NCBI GenBank assembly: GCA_944375885.1
Contig: CALWBB010000005.1
Location: 1 to 52,125 of the forward strand
DNA: 52,125 bases
Reading direction: 5' to 3'
DNA from: an uncultured Merdimonas sp.
Lineage (GTDB): Bacteria; Bacillota; Clostridia; Lachnospirales; Lachnospiraceae
Part shown: one piece after another, positions 32,981 through 39,942 of the stretch
Layout: each line of letters begins with the position of its first letter
How positions within the stretch are numbered: the first letter of the stretch is position 1
Translations under genes and position numbers: made by a program
The notes under the pieces: model-generated
Seen by the model: the letters and a program-made list of their open reading frames with translations, nothing else
Databases searched by the model: none
Told to the model about the DNA's origin: nothing

Positions 32981-34438
32981 CTATTCCGCCAGCCGTCTCA
33001 GCACATCCTTCAGAAGCTCATAGAACCGCTCGCAGGAATCCAGAGGCATATTCTCCTCGGGCGTGTGCACATGGTTCAGGGTCGGCCCCACCGCGATGGC
33101 GTCAAGGCCCGGCAGCGCGTCGGAGAACAGTCCGCATTCCAGGCCCGCGTGGATGGCCTCCATCTTCATCTCTTTTCCAAACAGCTCCCTGTAGCTCTCT
33201 TGAAACACCTCGCGGATCCGGGAATCCTCTTGATAGCTCCAGCCCGGATATTCCCCGCTGCTGGAGTAAGAAAAGCCAAAGGTCTCTGCCAGAAGCCCAA
33301 GCCTAGCCTTCATCTCCTCCTGGAGAGAGGCCACAGAGGACCGGGGCGAGAATACCAGCACCAGCCTGTCCTCCTCTGCCCGGACGACGCCCATGTTCAC
33401 GGAGCTTACCACAAAGCCGTCCATATGCATGTTGCGGCTCTGCACGCCGTTCGGCGCCAGGTACATGGCCGTCACGTAGTCCTTCGCGGCCTCTGCCGGA
33501 ATGGCCGCAGCCTTCGCTCCCTCTTCTTTTTCCACTCTGCACGTAAAGCCTTCCTCATAAGGCGTGATCTCAGCCGCCAGCACCTCTGCCAGCTCTCCGG
33601 CCAGCTTCTCCGCCTTCGCAGCCTCGACCGCCTCCGCGTAAATCAGGGAGGCATGGCACTCTCTGGGAATGGCGTTGTCCTTATTGCCGCCCGTCAGATC
33701 CACAAGCCTTCCCTCTGTGTGCTTCATCAGCTGCCACACGATTCTCGCCATCAGGCGGTTGGCGTTCTGGCGCTCCTTGTCGATATCCATGCCGGAGTGT
33801 CCGCCCTTCAGGCCGCCGATGGCAAGGCGCAGCAGCGTCCCCTTTGCCGCCTCTCTCTGAATCGGCCTCTCACACTCGATCCGCAAGCCCCCGGCGCAGC
33901 TCACCGTTCCGATTCCCTCGTCCTCGGAATCCATATTGATCATGGTGCGGGCGGTGATCAGAGACTTATCCAGGGCGACAGCTCCATTGAGCCCCACCTC
34001 CTCCTCTGTGGTAAAGACGCACTCCACCGGAGGATGTACGAGCGTCTCGTCGTCCAGCACTGTCAGCATCAGGGCGACCGCCACACCGTTGTCGGCTCCC
34101 AGCGTGGTCCCGTCCGCAGTCAGCACGCCGTCCTTTACCGCCAGCTTCAGCCCTTCCTTCGTAAAATCATGCTCCACTCCCGCATTCTTCTCGCAGACCA
34201 TATCCAGGTGTCCCTGCAGCATCACAGGCGCGCAGTCCTCCGCTCCCGGACTTCCCGCCTTTTTGATGATGACATTCCAGGACTCATCCTGGTGTACCCA
34301 GAGGCCTCTCTTCTTTGCGAATTCCACAAGGTAATCGCTGATCCCCTTTTCGTTTCCCGAACCTCTGGGAATCGCGCTGATCTCCTCAAAAAAGTGAAAT
34401 AGTTTTTCAGGCTGCCAGCCTGTAATCTGATACTCCAT
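32981..34438 (-). CDS. pepD: Beta-Ala-His dipeptidase / aminoacyl-histidine dipeptidase (PepD)
   Basis: 485 residues with GGAAGGA upstream. M20 metallopeptidase motifs: LQGHLDMVCEK (metal His and Asp), TLGADNGVAVALML (bridging Asp), FTTEEEVGLNGA (catalytic Glu), NMDSEDEG, and HAGLECGLF near the C-terminus. A dimerisation domain is inserted at about 205-390. This cytosolic enzyme cleaves Xaa-His and other dipeptides. Length is normal. Single gene with an extended -10 promoter. Confidence 0.93.
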   Translation of the reverse strand: MEYQITGWQPEKLFHFFEEISAIPRGSGNEKGISDYLVEFAKKRGLWVHQDESWNVIIKKAGSPGAEDCAPVMLQGHLDMVCEKNAGVEHDFTKEGLKLAVKDGVLTADGTTLGADNGVAVALMLTVLDDETLVHPPVECVFTTEEEVGLNGAVALDKSLITARTMINMDSEDEGIGTVSCAGGLRIECERPIQREAAKGTLLRLAIGGLKGGHSGMDIDKERQNANRLMARIVWQLMKHTEGRLVDLTGGNKDNAIPRECHASLIYAEAVEAAKAEKLAGELAEVLAAEITPYEEGFTCRVEKEEGAKAAAIPAEAAKDYVTAMYLAPNGVQSRNMHMDGFVVSSVNMGVVRAEEDRLVLVFSPRSSVASLQEEMKARLGLLAETFGFSYSSSGEYPGWSYQEDSRIREVFQESYRELFGKEMKMEAIHAGLECGLFSDALPGLDAIAVGPTLNHVHTPEENMPLDSCERFYELLKDVLRRLAE

Positions 34439-34474
34439 ACTGCTGTTCCTTCCTTTCTGCTGTTCACTAACCCG

Positions 34475-34483
34475 ATTATAGCA
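34475..34483 (-). promoter_or_regulatory. Extended -10 promoter of pepD
   Basis: Minus strand TGCTATAAT with no obvious -35 element. Confidence 0.55.
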
Positions 34484-34569
34484 GATCCTGCGGAAGAATT
34501 CATCCCTTTCCTTCCCTTACGTTTTCCTTAATTTTTCGCAAAACGAATGCAATTCCCCTGTGCATCGTC

Positions 34570-34575
34570 TATAAT
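34570..34575 (+). promoter_or_regulatory. Possible -10 element of the two-component operon
   Basis: TATAAT, 37 bases before the start codon, without a convincing -35 element; an activator may be needed. Confidence 0.4.
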
Positions 34576-34612
34576 CAAGGCAGAATCCCAAAGGAAAGGA
34601 GCCGTTTCCGGC

Positions 34613-35332
34613 ATGAACCATATTTACGAATGCAGAATTTTAATCATAGACGACAACCAGGAGCTTCTCTCCCTGCTGCTCTCCATCCTGAAAAAGGAGG
34701 GCTGGCAGCTCCTGCGGACCGCCTCCAGCTGCCAGGAGGCACGGGAGGCCTTCCGGGCAGAGCTCCCGGATCTCATCATCCTGGACGTCATGCTGCCAGA
34801 CGGGGACGGCTTTGCCCTCTTCCAGGAGTTCCGGGCTCAGGCGGACATCCCCATCCTCTTTCTCTCCGCCCGGGATCAGGACAACGACCGCCTGCTGGGC
34901 CTGGGGCTCGGAGCGGACGATTACCTGACCAAGCCCTTTCTTCCCAGGGAGCTGACGCTTCGGCTGGCGGCCATCATCCGCCGGACCTTTCTCTCCTCTG
35001 CCCAGTCCCGGCAGACGGACAAGGCGCTGGCCCTGGGCAGCCGTCTGGTCCATTTTGATCAGGGAACCGTCACTACTCCGGAAGGCGAGGTCTCTCTTAC
35101 CGCCAAGGAGCTGCTGATCTTAAAAAAGCTCTATGAAAACCGGGGAAAAATCGTCACCTTCGACTCGCTTTGCGACGCGGTCTGGGGCGACGGCTACTAT
35201 ACCTATGAAAATACGCTGATGGTGCACATCCGCAGGCTCCGGGAAAAAATCGAGGAGGATCCCTCGCACCCCCGCTGGCTGCTCACGGCCCGGGGAATCG
35301 GCTACCGTCTGGCGAAGGAGGAACGGGCATGA
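34613..35332 (+). CDS. OmpR-family response regulator
   Basis: 239 residues from ATG at 34613; AAGGAAAGGAG lies upstream with rather long spacing. Receiver about 8-120 with IIDDNQE, phospho-acceptor Asp in LIILDVMLPDGDGF, Thr/Ser switch LFLSARD and Lys in DDYLTKPF. Winged helix about 145-235 (LTAKELLILKKLYENRGK, ENTLMVHIRRLREKIE, ARGIGYRL). It overlaps the kinase gene by ATGA. Probable target: an envelope-stress or peptide-resistance transporter, possibly the immunity-type ABC operon at 26.2-28.6 kb. Confidence 0.92.
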   Translation: MNHIYECRILIIDDNQELLSLLLSILKKEGWQLLRTASSCQEAREAFRAELPDLIILDVMLPDGDGFALFQEFRAQADIPILFLSARDQDNDRLLGLGLGADDYLTKPFLPRELTLRLAAIIRRTFLSSAQSRQTDKALALGSRLVHFDQGTVTTPEGEVSLTAKELLILKKLYENRGKIVTFDSLCDAVWGDGYYTYENTLMVHIRRLREKIEEDPSHPRWLLTARGIGYRLAKEERA

Positions 35333-36720
35333 AGGATCTTCTGAAAATCTGCCGCCGCAACATCCTTACGGCGGTGCTGACCGTCTGCCTGGTGCTGGCC
35401 GTCAATATTATCTTCTTCTTTATCTATATCCTGCGGGAAAACCAGCACAAGACCGATCCCTATTACTACAGCTGGCGCGTGGAAGCGCTTTCCGCCTCTC
35501 TGACCGAGGATGGGAACGGCGGGTATCTGCTCTCCGGCGAGGCCTCCGAACGGATCGACCGGCACTGCGCCTTCGCCATGCTCATCGACCAGCAGGGACA
35601 GGTGGTCTGGAGCCGGAACCTGCCGGAGGAAATTCCTTTGTCCTATTCCCTGACAGACGTGGCCTCCATGACCCGCTGGTACTTAAAGGATTACCCGGTG
35701 AAGGTCTGGACGCGCCCGGACGGCCTCTTCGTCGTGGCGGCGGAAAAGAACTCCGTCGCCAAATACGATCTGGAGATGAATATTTCCACCATCCGCTCCC
35801 TGCCCTCCTATTTCGCGGCCTATCTTCTGTGCAACCTGCTGATGGCCTTCTTCCTCTCCCTCCTGTTCGGCGTCCGCCTCTACCGCTCCTTAAAGTCCGT
35901 GGCCGGCGGAATCGAACGCCTGCATCTGCAAAAGCCCCTCAATCTGCCCGAGCGGGGGCTGACCGCCACCCTGGCGCAGAAGCTGAACGACGCCTCCATC
36001 CTGCTCTTTCGCCAGAAGCTGGCCCTGGACAAACGGGACAGCGCCCGCACCGAGTGGATTTCCGGGGTCTCCCACGATATCCGCACGCCCCTGGCCCTTA
36101 TTCTGGGACACGCGGACAGTCTGGCGCAGAACCCTTCCCTGGATGAGCAGGCAAAAAAAGAGGCCGCCTCCATTCAGGAGAACAGCCTCCAGATCCGCAA
36201 TCTCATCGCGGATCTCAACCTCACTTCCAAACTGGAATACAATTCCTATCCTCTGCGAACCGCCCCCTGCTCCCCCGCCGCTCTGCTGCGGGAGCTGGCC
36301 GCCTGGCATATGAACAACGGCCTCCCGGACTCCTTCGATCTGGAGCTCTCCATCTCTCCGGAAATGGAAGGCTGTATGGTCGGCGGCGACGCGGATCTTC
36401 TCCTGCGGGCCTTCCGCAACCTGACAGGCAACAGCATCCGCCACAATCCGGATGGATGCCAGATTGAGCTGACAGCCAGACAGGCCGCCGGGATGGCAGA
36501 ACTAGCCTTCTCCGACAGCGGACAGGGAATCCCTCTGGCTGTCATAAAAGCCCTGTACCAGCCCTCACCGCAGAAACATATCCCGTCTGCCCCTCATGTC
36601 ATGGGGCTTCGCATCGTAAAGCAGATCGTGGAAGCCCACCAGGGACAAATCGAATTTATTCTGGAGAAGGACGCCTGCCGCCTCGTAAAAATCCGATTGC
36701 CGCTCCTTACTCAATCGTAA
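35329..36720 (+). CDS. Membrane sensor histidine kinase
   Basis: 463 residues. Two membrane segments (about 13-35 and 163-186) enclose an extracytoplasmic domain of about 125 residues. The His box is WISGVSHDIRTPLALILGHA (His near 247), followed by an N box (RNLTGNSIRHN), G1 (FSDSGQGIP) and G2 (MGLRIVKQIV). The His-box form SGVSHDIRTPL is the one usually seen in kinases that control lantibiotic-immunity ABC transporters in Clostridia. The 3' end overlaps metF, read from the other strand, by 14 bases. Confidence 0.9.
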   Translation: MKDLLKICRRNILTAVLTVCLVLAVNIIFFFIYILRENQHKTDPYYYSWRVEALSASLTEDGNGGYLLSGEASERIDRHCAFAMLIDQQGQVVWSRNLPEEIPLSYSLTDVASMTRWYLKDYPVKVWTRPDGLFVVAAEKNSVAKYDLEMNISTIRSLPSYFAAYLLCNLLMAFFLSLLFGVRLYRSLKSVAGGIERLHLQKPLNLPERGLTATLAQKLNDASILLFRQKLALDKRDSARTEWISGVSHDIRTPLALILGHADSLAQNPSLDEQAKKEAASIQENSLQIRNLIADLNLTSKLEYNSYPLRTAPCSPAALLRELAAWHMNNGLPDSFDLELSISPEMEGCMVGGDADLLLRAFRNLTGNSIRHNPDGCQIELTARQAAGMAELAFSDSGQGIPLAVIKALYQPSPQKHIPSAPHVMGLRIVKQIVEAHQGQIEFILEKDACRLVKIRLPLLTQS

Positions 36721-37633
36721 GTCCGGCCCTCTCCAGGATCTTCGGCACGTTCTTCTCCGCACCGATGGCCATGATATGTACGCCGTCGCAGATTCCTTCG
36801 TCCTTGATCTTCGCGATCATCTCCGCCGCCATCTCAATGCCGAGCTGGGTGGGAAGCCCTTTGACGCCTTTGGCCTTGCCCTCAGCTGCCGCAGCTGCCA
36901 GGCGGTCGATCATATCCTGAGGCACCGCGATGCCCGGCACATTCTCATTCATGTATTTCGCCATGCCGGCGGCTTTCAGCGGGATGATTCCGGCCATGAT
37001 ATGCGTATGGATATTCGCCTTGTCCACTTCATCCATGAACCGCTTCAGGCTCTCCATATCGAAGATGCCCTGGGTCTGGATATACTGCGCGCCTGCCTCC
37101 ACCTTCTGGCGCAGCTTATTGATCTGCAGCGGAAGGGGATCGTAGACGGGCGTTACGACTGCTCCTTTATAGAAAGAGGGGGCGCCTCCCTCGATGGGAT
37201 TGCCGCCGCAGTCCTTGTCTGTGGCTTCCATCGCCGTCAGCATATGCAGGATTCCCACGGAATCCAGATCATAAACCGGCTTGGACTGCTTGCAGTCTCC
37301 TACGGTCGGATGATCTCCGGTCAGCGCCAGCATCGTATCAATGCCAAAGGCTGCCGCGGAAAGCATATCGCCCAGAATTCCCATACGGCTCCTGTCACGG
37401 CCCGTCACCTGGATAATCGGATCCAGCCCTGCCTGCTTCAGCTTAATGCACAGTCCCAGGGAGGATGCCTTCAGGCACGCGGACTGCATGTCTGTCACAT
37501 TGACGCCGTGTACCTTTCCCTTCAGAAGCTCGGCCGCCTCCATCTGCTCGGTAAAATCATATCCCTTGGGAGGGGCCATCTCAACGGTTACACCAAATTT
37601 TCCGCCTTCCAGCGCTTTTTCCAACATGCCCAT
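36707..37633 (-). CDS. metF: 5,10-Methylenetetrahydrofolate reductase, catalytic subunit
   Basis: 308 residues, TIM-barrel MTHFR fold with GVNVTDMQSACLKASSLGLC, PIIQVTGRDRSRMGILGDML and DTMLALTGDHPT (flavin and folate contacts). It reduces methylene-THF to methyl-THF. It starts at the stop of the MetV gene (TAATG), and this MetV-MetF pairing is the form found in acetogens, where it serves the methyl branch of the Wood-Ljungdahl pathway, and in related Lachnospiraceae. No other pathway genes lie in the window, so a methionine-related role is equally possible. Confidence 0.92.
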   Translation of the reverse strand: MGMLEKALEGGKFGVTVEMAPPKGYDFTEQMEAAELLKGKVHGVNVTDMQSACLKASSLGLCIKLKQAGLDPIIQVTGRDRSRMGILGDMLSAAAFGIDTMLALTGDHPTVGDCKQSKPVYDLDSVGILHMLTAMEATDKDCGGNPIEGGAPSFYKGAVVTPVYDPLPLQINKLRQKVEAGAQYIQTQGIFDMESLKRFMDEVDKANIHTHIMAGIIPLKAAGMAKYMNENVPGIAVPQDMIDRLAAAAAEGKAKGVKGLPTQLGIEMAAEMIAKIKDEGICDGVHIMAIGAEKNVPKILERAGLTIE

Positions 37634-38280
37634 TACTTGTTCCCCCTGATATTAATTGTTCTGGGATATGCCACCTTCTCATATCCTTTGTCCGCTCTTC
37701 TCTTCGCCAGCTTGTCCAGCTGTCCCAAAGCCTCCAGACGCCTGTAAATCATAATCCACGCACAGTCGTTCTCCGGATTGACCTCGCACTTTCCGTTCTT
37801 CTGGCCGCCGCAGGGGCCGTTCACCAGAGACTTGGCGCAGCGGGAGATGGGGCAGATGCCGCCGGTGCTTCCCAGCATACAGTCGCCGCACAGATGGCAG
37901 GCCTCCTCAAAAAGTCCGAAGCGCACCGCCTCGCCCAGGAACATGGTATTGTTAGACGGGTATACCGGAACCTGGCTGTGGTTCGCAGCCACCTGGACGC
38001 CGTCTCCGCAGGACATACAGACAACCGCGTCGGGGCCTGCCGCCGTCAGCTTCTTCATCGCCGTCTTGACTCCCATATTCATGCAGCAGTAATCTGCCAT
38101 TCCGGTAGCTACCACGGTCTTGCCCTGGGATTCCAGATACGCCTTCAGCTCCGCAACCTCCTTCTCGCCGCCGGTAGCACAGGCCGTGGCACAGCTGCCG
38201 CAGCCCAGGATCGCGATCTTCTGTGCGTCGCCGATCATTGCCATCAGTTCTTCGATGGGCTTTTTCTGTGTGATAATCAT
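37633..38280 (-). CDS. metV: MTHFR C-terminal-domain protein MetV (iron-sulfur/zinc subunit)
   Basis: 215 residues. Cys-rich protein of the MTHFR_C family: CGSCATAC near 27, YCCMN, VCMSCGDG, then CHLCGDCML, GICPISRCAKS, NGPCGG and CEVNPENDCAW. The C-terminal Cys cluster resembles binding motifs for zinc and an iron-sulfur cluster. MetV partners MetF and links it to the electron donor. Directly coupled to metF. The promoter lies at about 38373-38400. Confidence 0.9.
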   Translation of the reverse strand: MIITQKKPIEELMAMIGDAQKIAILGCGSCATACATGGEKEVAELKAYLESQGKTVVATGMADYCCMNMGVKTAMKKLTAAGPDAVVCMSCGDGVQVAANHSQVPVYPSNNTMFLGEAVRFGLFEEACHLCGDCMLGSTGGICPISRCAKSLVNGPCGGQKNGKCEVNPENDCAWIMIYRRLEALGQLDKLAKRRADKGYEKVAYPRTINIRGNK

Positions 38281-38372
38281 GATTTCCTCTCCTTTTTCTC
38301 GTTCACGCCAGCACGGCAGGCTGAAAGCCTTCCTGACACCGGCGCTGCCTTTCCGCTCACAGCGCTATCTTT

Positions 38373-38400
38373 ATTTTAATATATTTTCACAGAAAATCAA
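38373..38400 (-). promoter_or_regulatory. Promoter of metV-metF
   Basis: Minus strand TTGATT (38395-38400), a 16-base spacer, TAAAAT (38373-38378), in a very AT-rich stretch. A further extended -10 (TGTTATAAT) lies about 65 bases upstream. Confidence 0.55.
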
Positions 38401-38480
38401 CCCGTAATTTTCTTTTTTTAACACTTTCTATCATGATTATAACATTTTTATAAATAATTTTAACATTATGTAACACTTTG

Positions 38481-39275
38481 TTACGTTTCTGTTTTCCAAA
38501 TCCGATCCGAGATCTCCCCAAAGTCGATCTCCAGACTGCCGCCGTAAATCTGTACCGGGATCCGATCCCGGAATGTATAAACGGAAATATAGGGCGCCAG
38601 CTCTCCTTCAAACCAGTAAGTAATGACAGCGCGCCTCTGGGCGTCCACAATCCAGTACTCCCGCACTCCCGCGTTCATATACTTCTGCACCTTGATTCCA
38701 TAGTCTTTCTTCCTTGTGGATTCGGAAATAATCTCGATACAGAAATCCGGAGCTCCAAAAACTCCCTTCTCCGTAATTCTTTCTTCTTTGCAGATCAAAG
38801 TGATATCCGGCTGGACCATCGTATATCCATCCCCGTCAAGCTGCACATCCAGAGGAGACGGCAGGACGCGGCAGGGACCGTCGTGCTTCCGTATGAACAG
38901 CTTGAGCTCGAACAGAAGCTCCGTGAGAAGCTCCTGGTGGGTGAAGCCTGGCGCGTCCATGAAAACCAGCTGGCCATCGATCAGCTCTGCCCGCACATCC
39001 TCCGGCAGCTTCCGGTAATCCTCCACCGTATACTGTCCCTGCCTCTTGACGAAATAAGGCGCCGCTTCCCGCACCGCTCCCATTCTGGAAAAATCCTTCT
39101 CTTCCCCGCCATACAGGGCTTTCTCCAGCGCCTGCATCGTATCATAACGCGGAGAACGCGTCTCTCCGCTCAGGATCTTATTAATCGTACCGGCCGGAAC
39201 ACCGGAAAGCTGAGAAAGCTGCTCCGTCGTAAGGCCCAATTCTTTTTTTCTTCTGTTCAGCTCCTCGTACAGCAT
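38481..39275 (-). CDS. HTH-Uma2 fusion (XRE regulator with Uma2/DUF820 nuclease-like domain)
   Basis: 264 residues with GGAGGGAAGCTT upstream. Residues 1-58 form a Cro/C1 helix-turn-helix (LTTEQLSQLSGVPAGTINKI). Residues about 75-250 are a Uma2 domain of PD-(D/E)XK type: QPDITLICKEER, GAPDFCIEIISESTRKKDYG and YMNAGVREYWIVDAQRRAV, with candidate Asp, Glu and Lys residues at the usual spacing. Uma2 proteins are widespread and expanded in several phyla, with unclear function. The fusion to an HTH suggests a DNA-directed, self-controlled protein. The promoter has an operator-like palindrome in its spacer. Confidence 0.85.
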   Translation of the reverse strand: MLYEELNRRKKELGLTTEQLSQLSGVPAGTINKILSGETRSPRYDTMQALEKALYGGEEKDFSRMGAVREAAPYFVKRQGQYTVEDYRKLPEDVRAELIDGQLVFMDAPGFTHQELLTELLFELKLFIRKHDGPCRVLPSPLDVQLDGDGYTMVQPDITLICKEERITEKGVFGAPDFCIEIISESTRKKDYGIKVQKYMNAGVREYWIVDAQRRAVITYWFEGELAPYISVYTFRDRIPVQIYGGSLEIDFGEISDRIWKTET

Positions 39276-39319
39276 AAGCTTCCCTCCGTTCGAAAAATCC
39301 TGTCATTGTCTTTGACTGT

Positions 39320-39348
39320 ATTATATATCCAAAAATGGAAAAAGTCAA
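39320..39348 (-). promoter_or_regulatory. Promoter and probable operator of the HTH-Uma2 gene
   Basis: Minus strand TTGACT (39343-39348), a 17-base spacer, TATAAT (39320-39325). The spacer contains the palindrome TCCATTTTTGGA (39328-39339), well placed for autorepression. Confidence 0.78.
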
Positions 39349-39355
39349 TATATTT

Positions 39356-39410
39356 TTGCCCGAAAACGGTTAGATATTATATGCATCAGGTCTCAATTGC
39401 CCGAAAACGG
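39356..39410. repeat. Exact 14-bp direct repeat upstream of the HTH-Uma2 promoter
   Basis: TTGCCCGAAAACGG at 39356-39369 and 39397-39410, a 41-base period (about four helical turns). It lies between smpB and the HTH-Uma2 promoter. Confidence 0.8.
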
Positions 39411-39459
39411 AAAAACAGCCGCATACACAGCTGACTGCCGCATACATGGCCGCTTTTTC

Positions 39460-39927
39460 TTATAAATTTCTGACCTTGAATTCCTTCTCCGCCTCCCGGC
39501 GCTGATCCTTTTTCGCGATATCCTGCCGTTTGTCGTACAGCTTCTTTCCCCTGGCCAGCCCGATCTCCACCTTCACCAGGCTGCCCTTCAGGTAGACGCG
39601 CAAAGGCACCAGCGTATATCCCTTTTCCGCCGTTTTCCCGGCGATTTTCCGGATCTCGTACTTGTGAAGCAGAAGCTTCCGGGGCCTTAAGGGATCCTTG
39701 TTAAAAATATTTCCCTTCTCGTAAGGGCTGATGTGCATGCCGTAGACATACACCTCTTCGTTTTTTTCCACTTTGATAAACGCTTCCTTGATGCTGCATT
39801 TTCCCATACGGACGGACTTCACCTCCGTCCCGGCCAGGGAAATGCCCGCTTCATAGGTATCGTCGATAAAATAATCATGGTAAGCCTTTTTATTGTTGGC
39901 TACCAGCTTAAAATTATCCTTCCCCAT
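39460..39927 (-). CDS. smpB: SsrA-binding protein SmpB
   Basis: 155 residues with AAAGGAG upstream. Diagnostic SmpB sequence: [49 protein letters not shown] and the basic tail [19 protein letters not shown]. It binds tmRNA and brings it to stalled ribosomes. It follows rnr by 15 bases, the common rnr-smpB order; RNase R degrades the faulty mRNA in the same pathway. The tmRNA gene itself is not in the window. Confidence 0.97.
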   Translation of the reverse strand: MGKDNFKLVANNKKAYHDYFIDDTYEAGISLAGTEVKSVRMGKCSIKEAFIKVEKNEEVYVYGMHISPYEKGNIFNKDPLRPRKLLLHKYEIRKIAGKTAEKGYTLVPLRVYLKGSLVKVEIGLARGKKLYDKRQDIAKKDQRREAEKEFKVRNL

Positions 39928-39942
39928 AACATGTCAACTCCT

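Noticed and set aside
32675..34402. 575-codon plus-strand frame opposite pepD
   Set aside because: Mirror of pepD codon bias in GC-rich DNA, starting inside repeat copy B; the pepD reading has all M20 motifs.
39276..39459. tmRNA gene next to smpB
   Set aside because: No tRNA-like ends or tag reading frame; the gap holds a promoter, a direct repeat and a GCCGCATACA direct repeat only.
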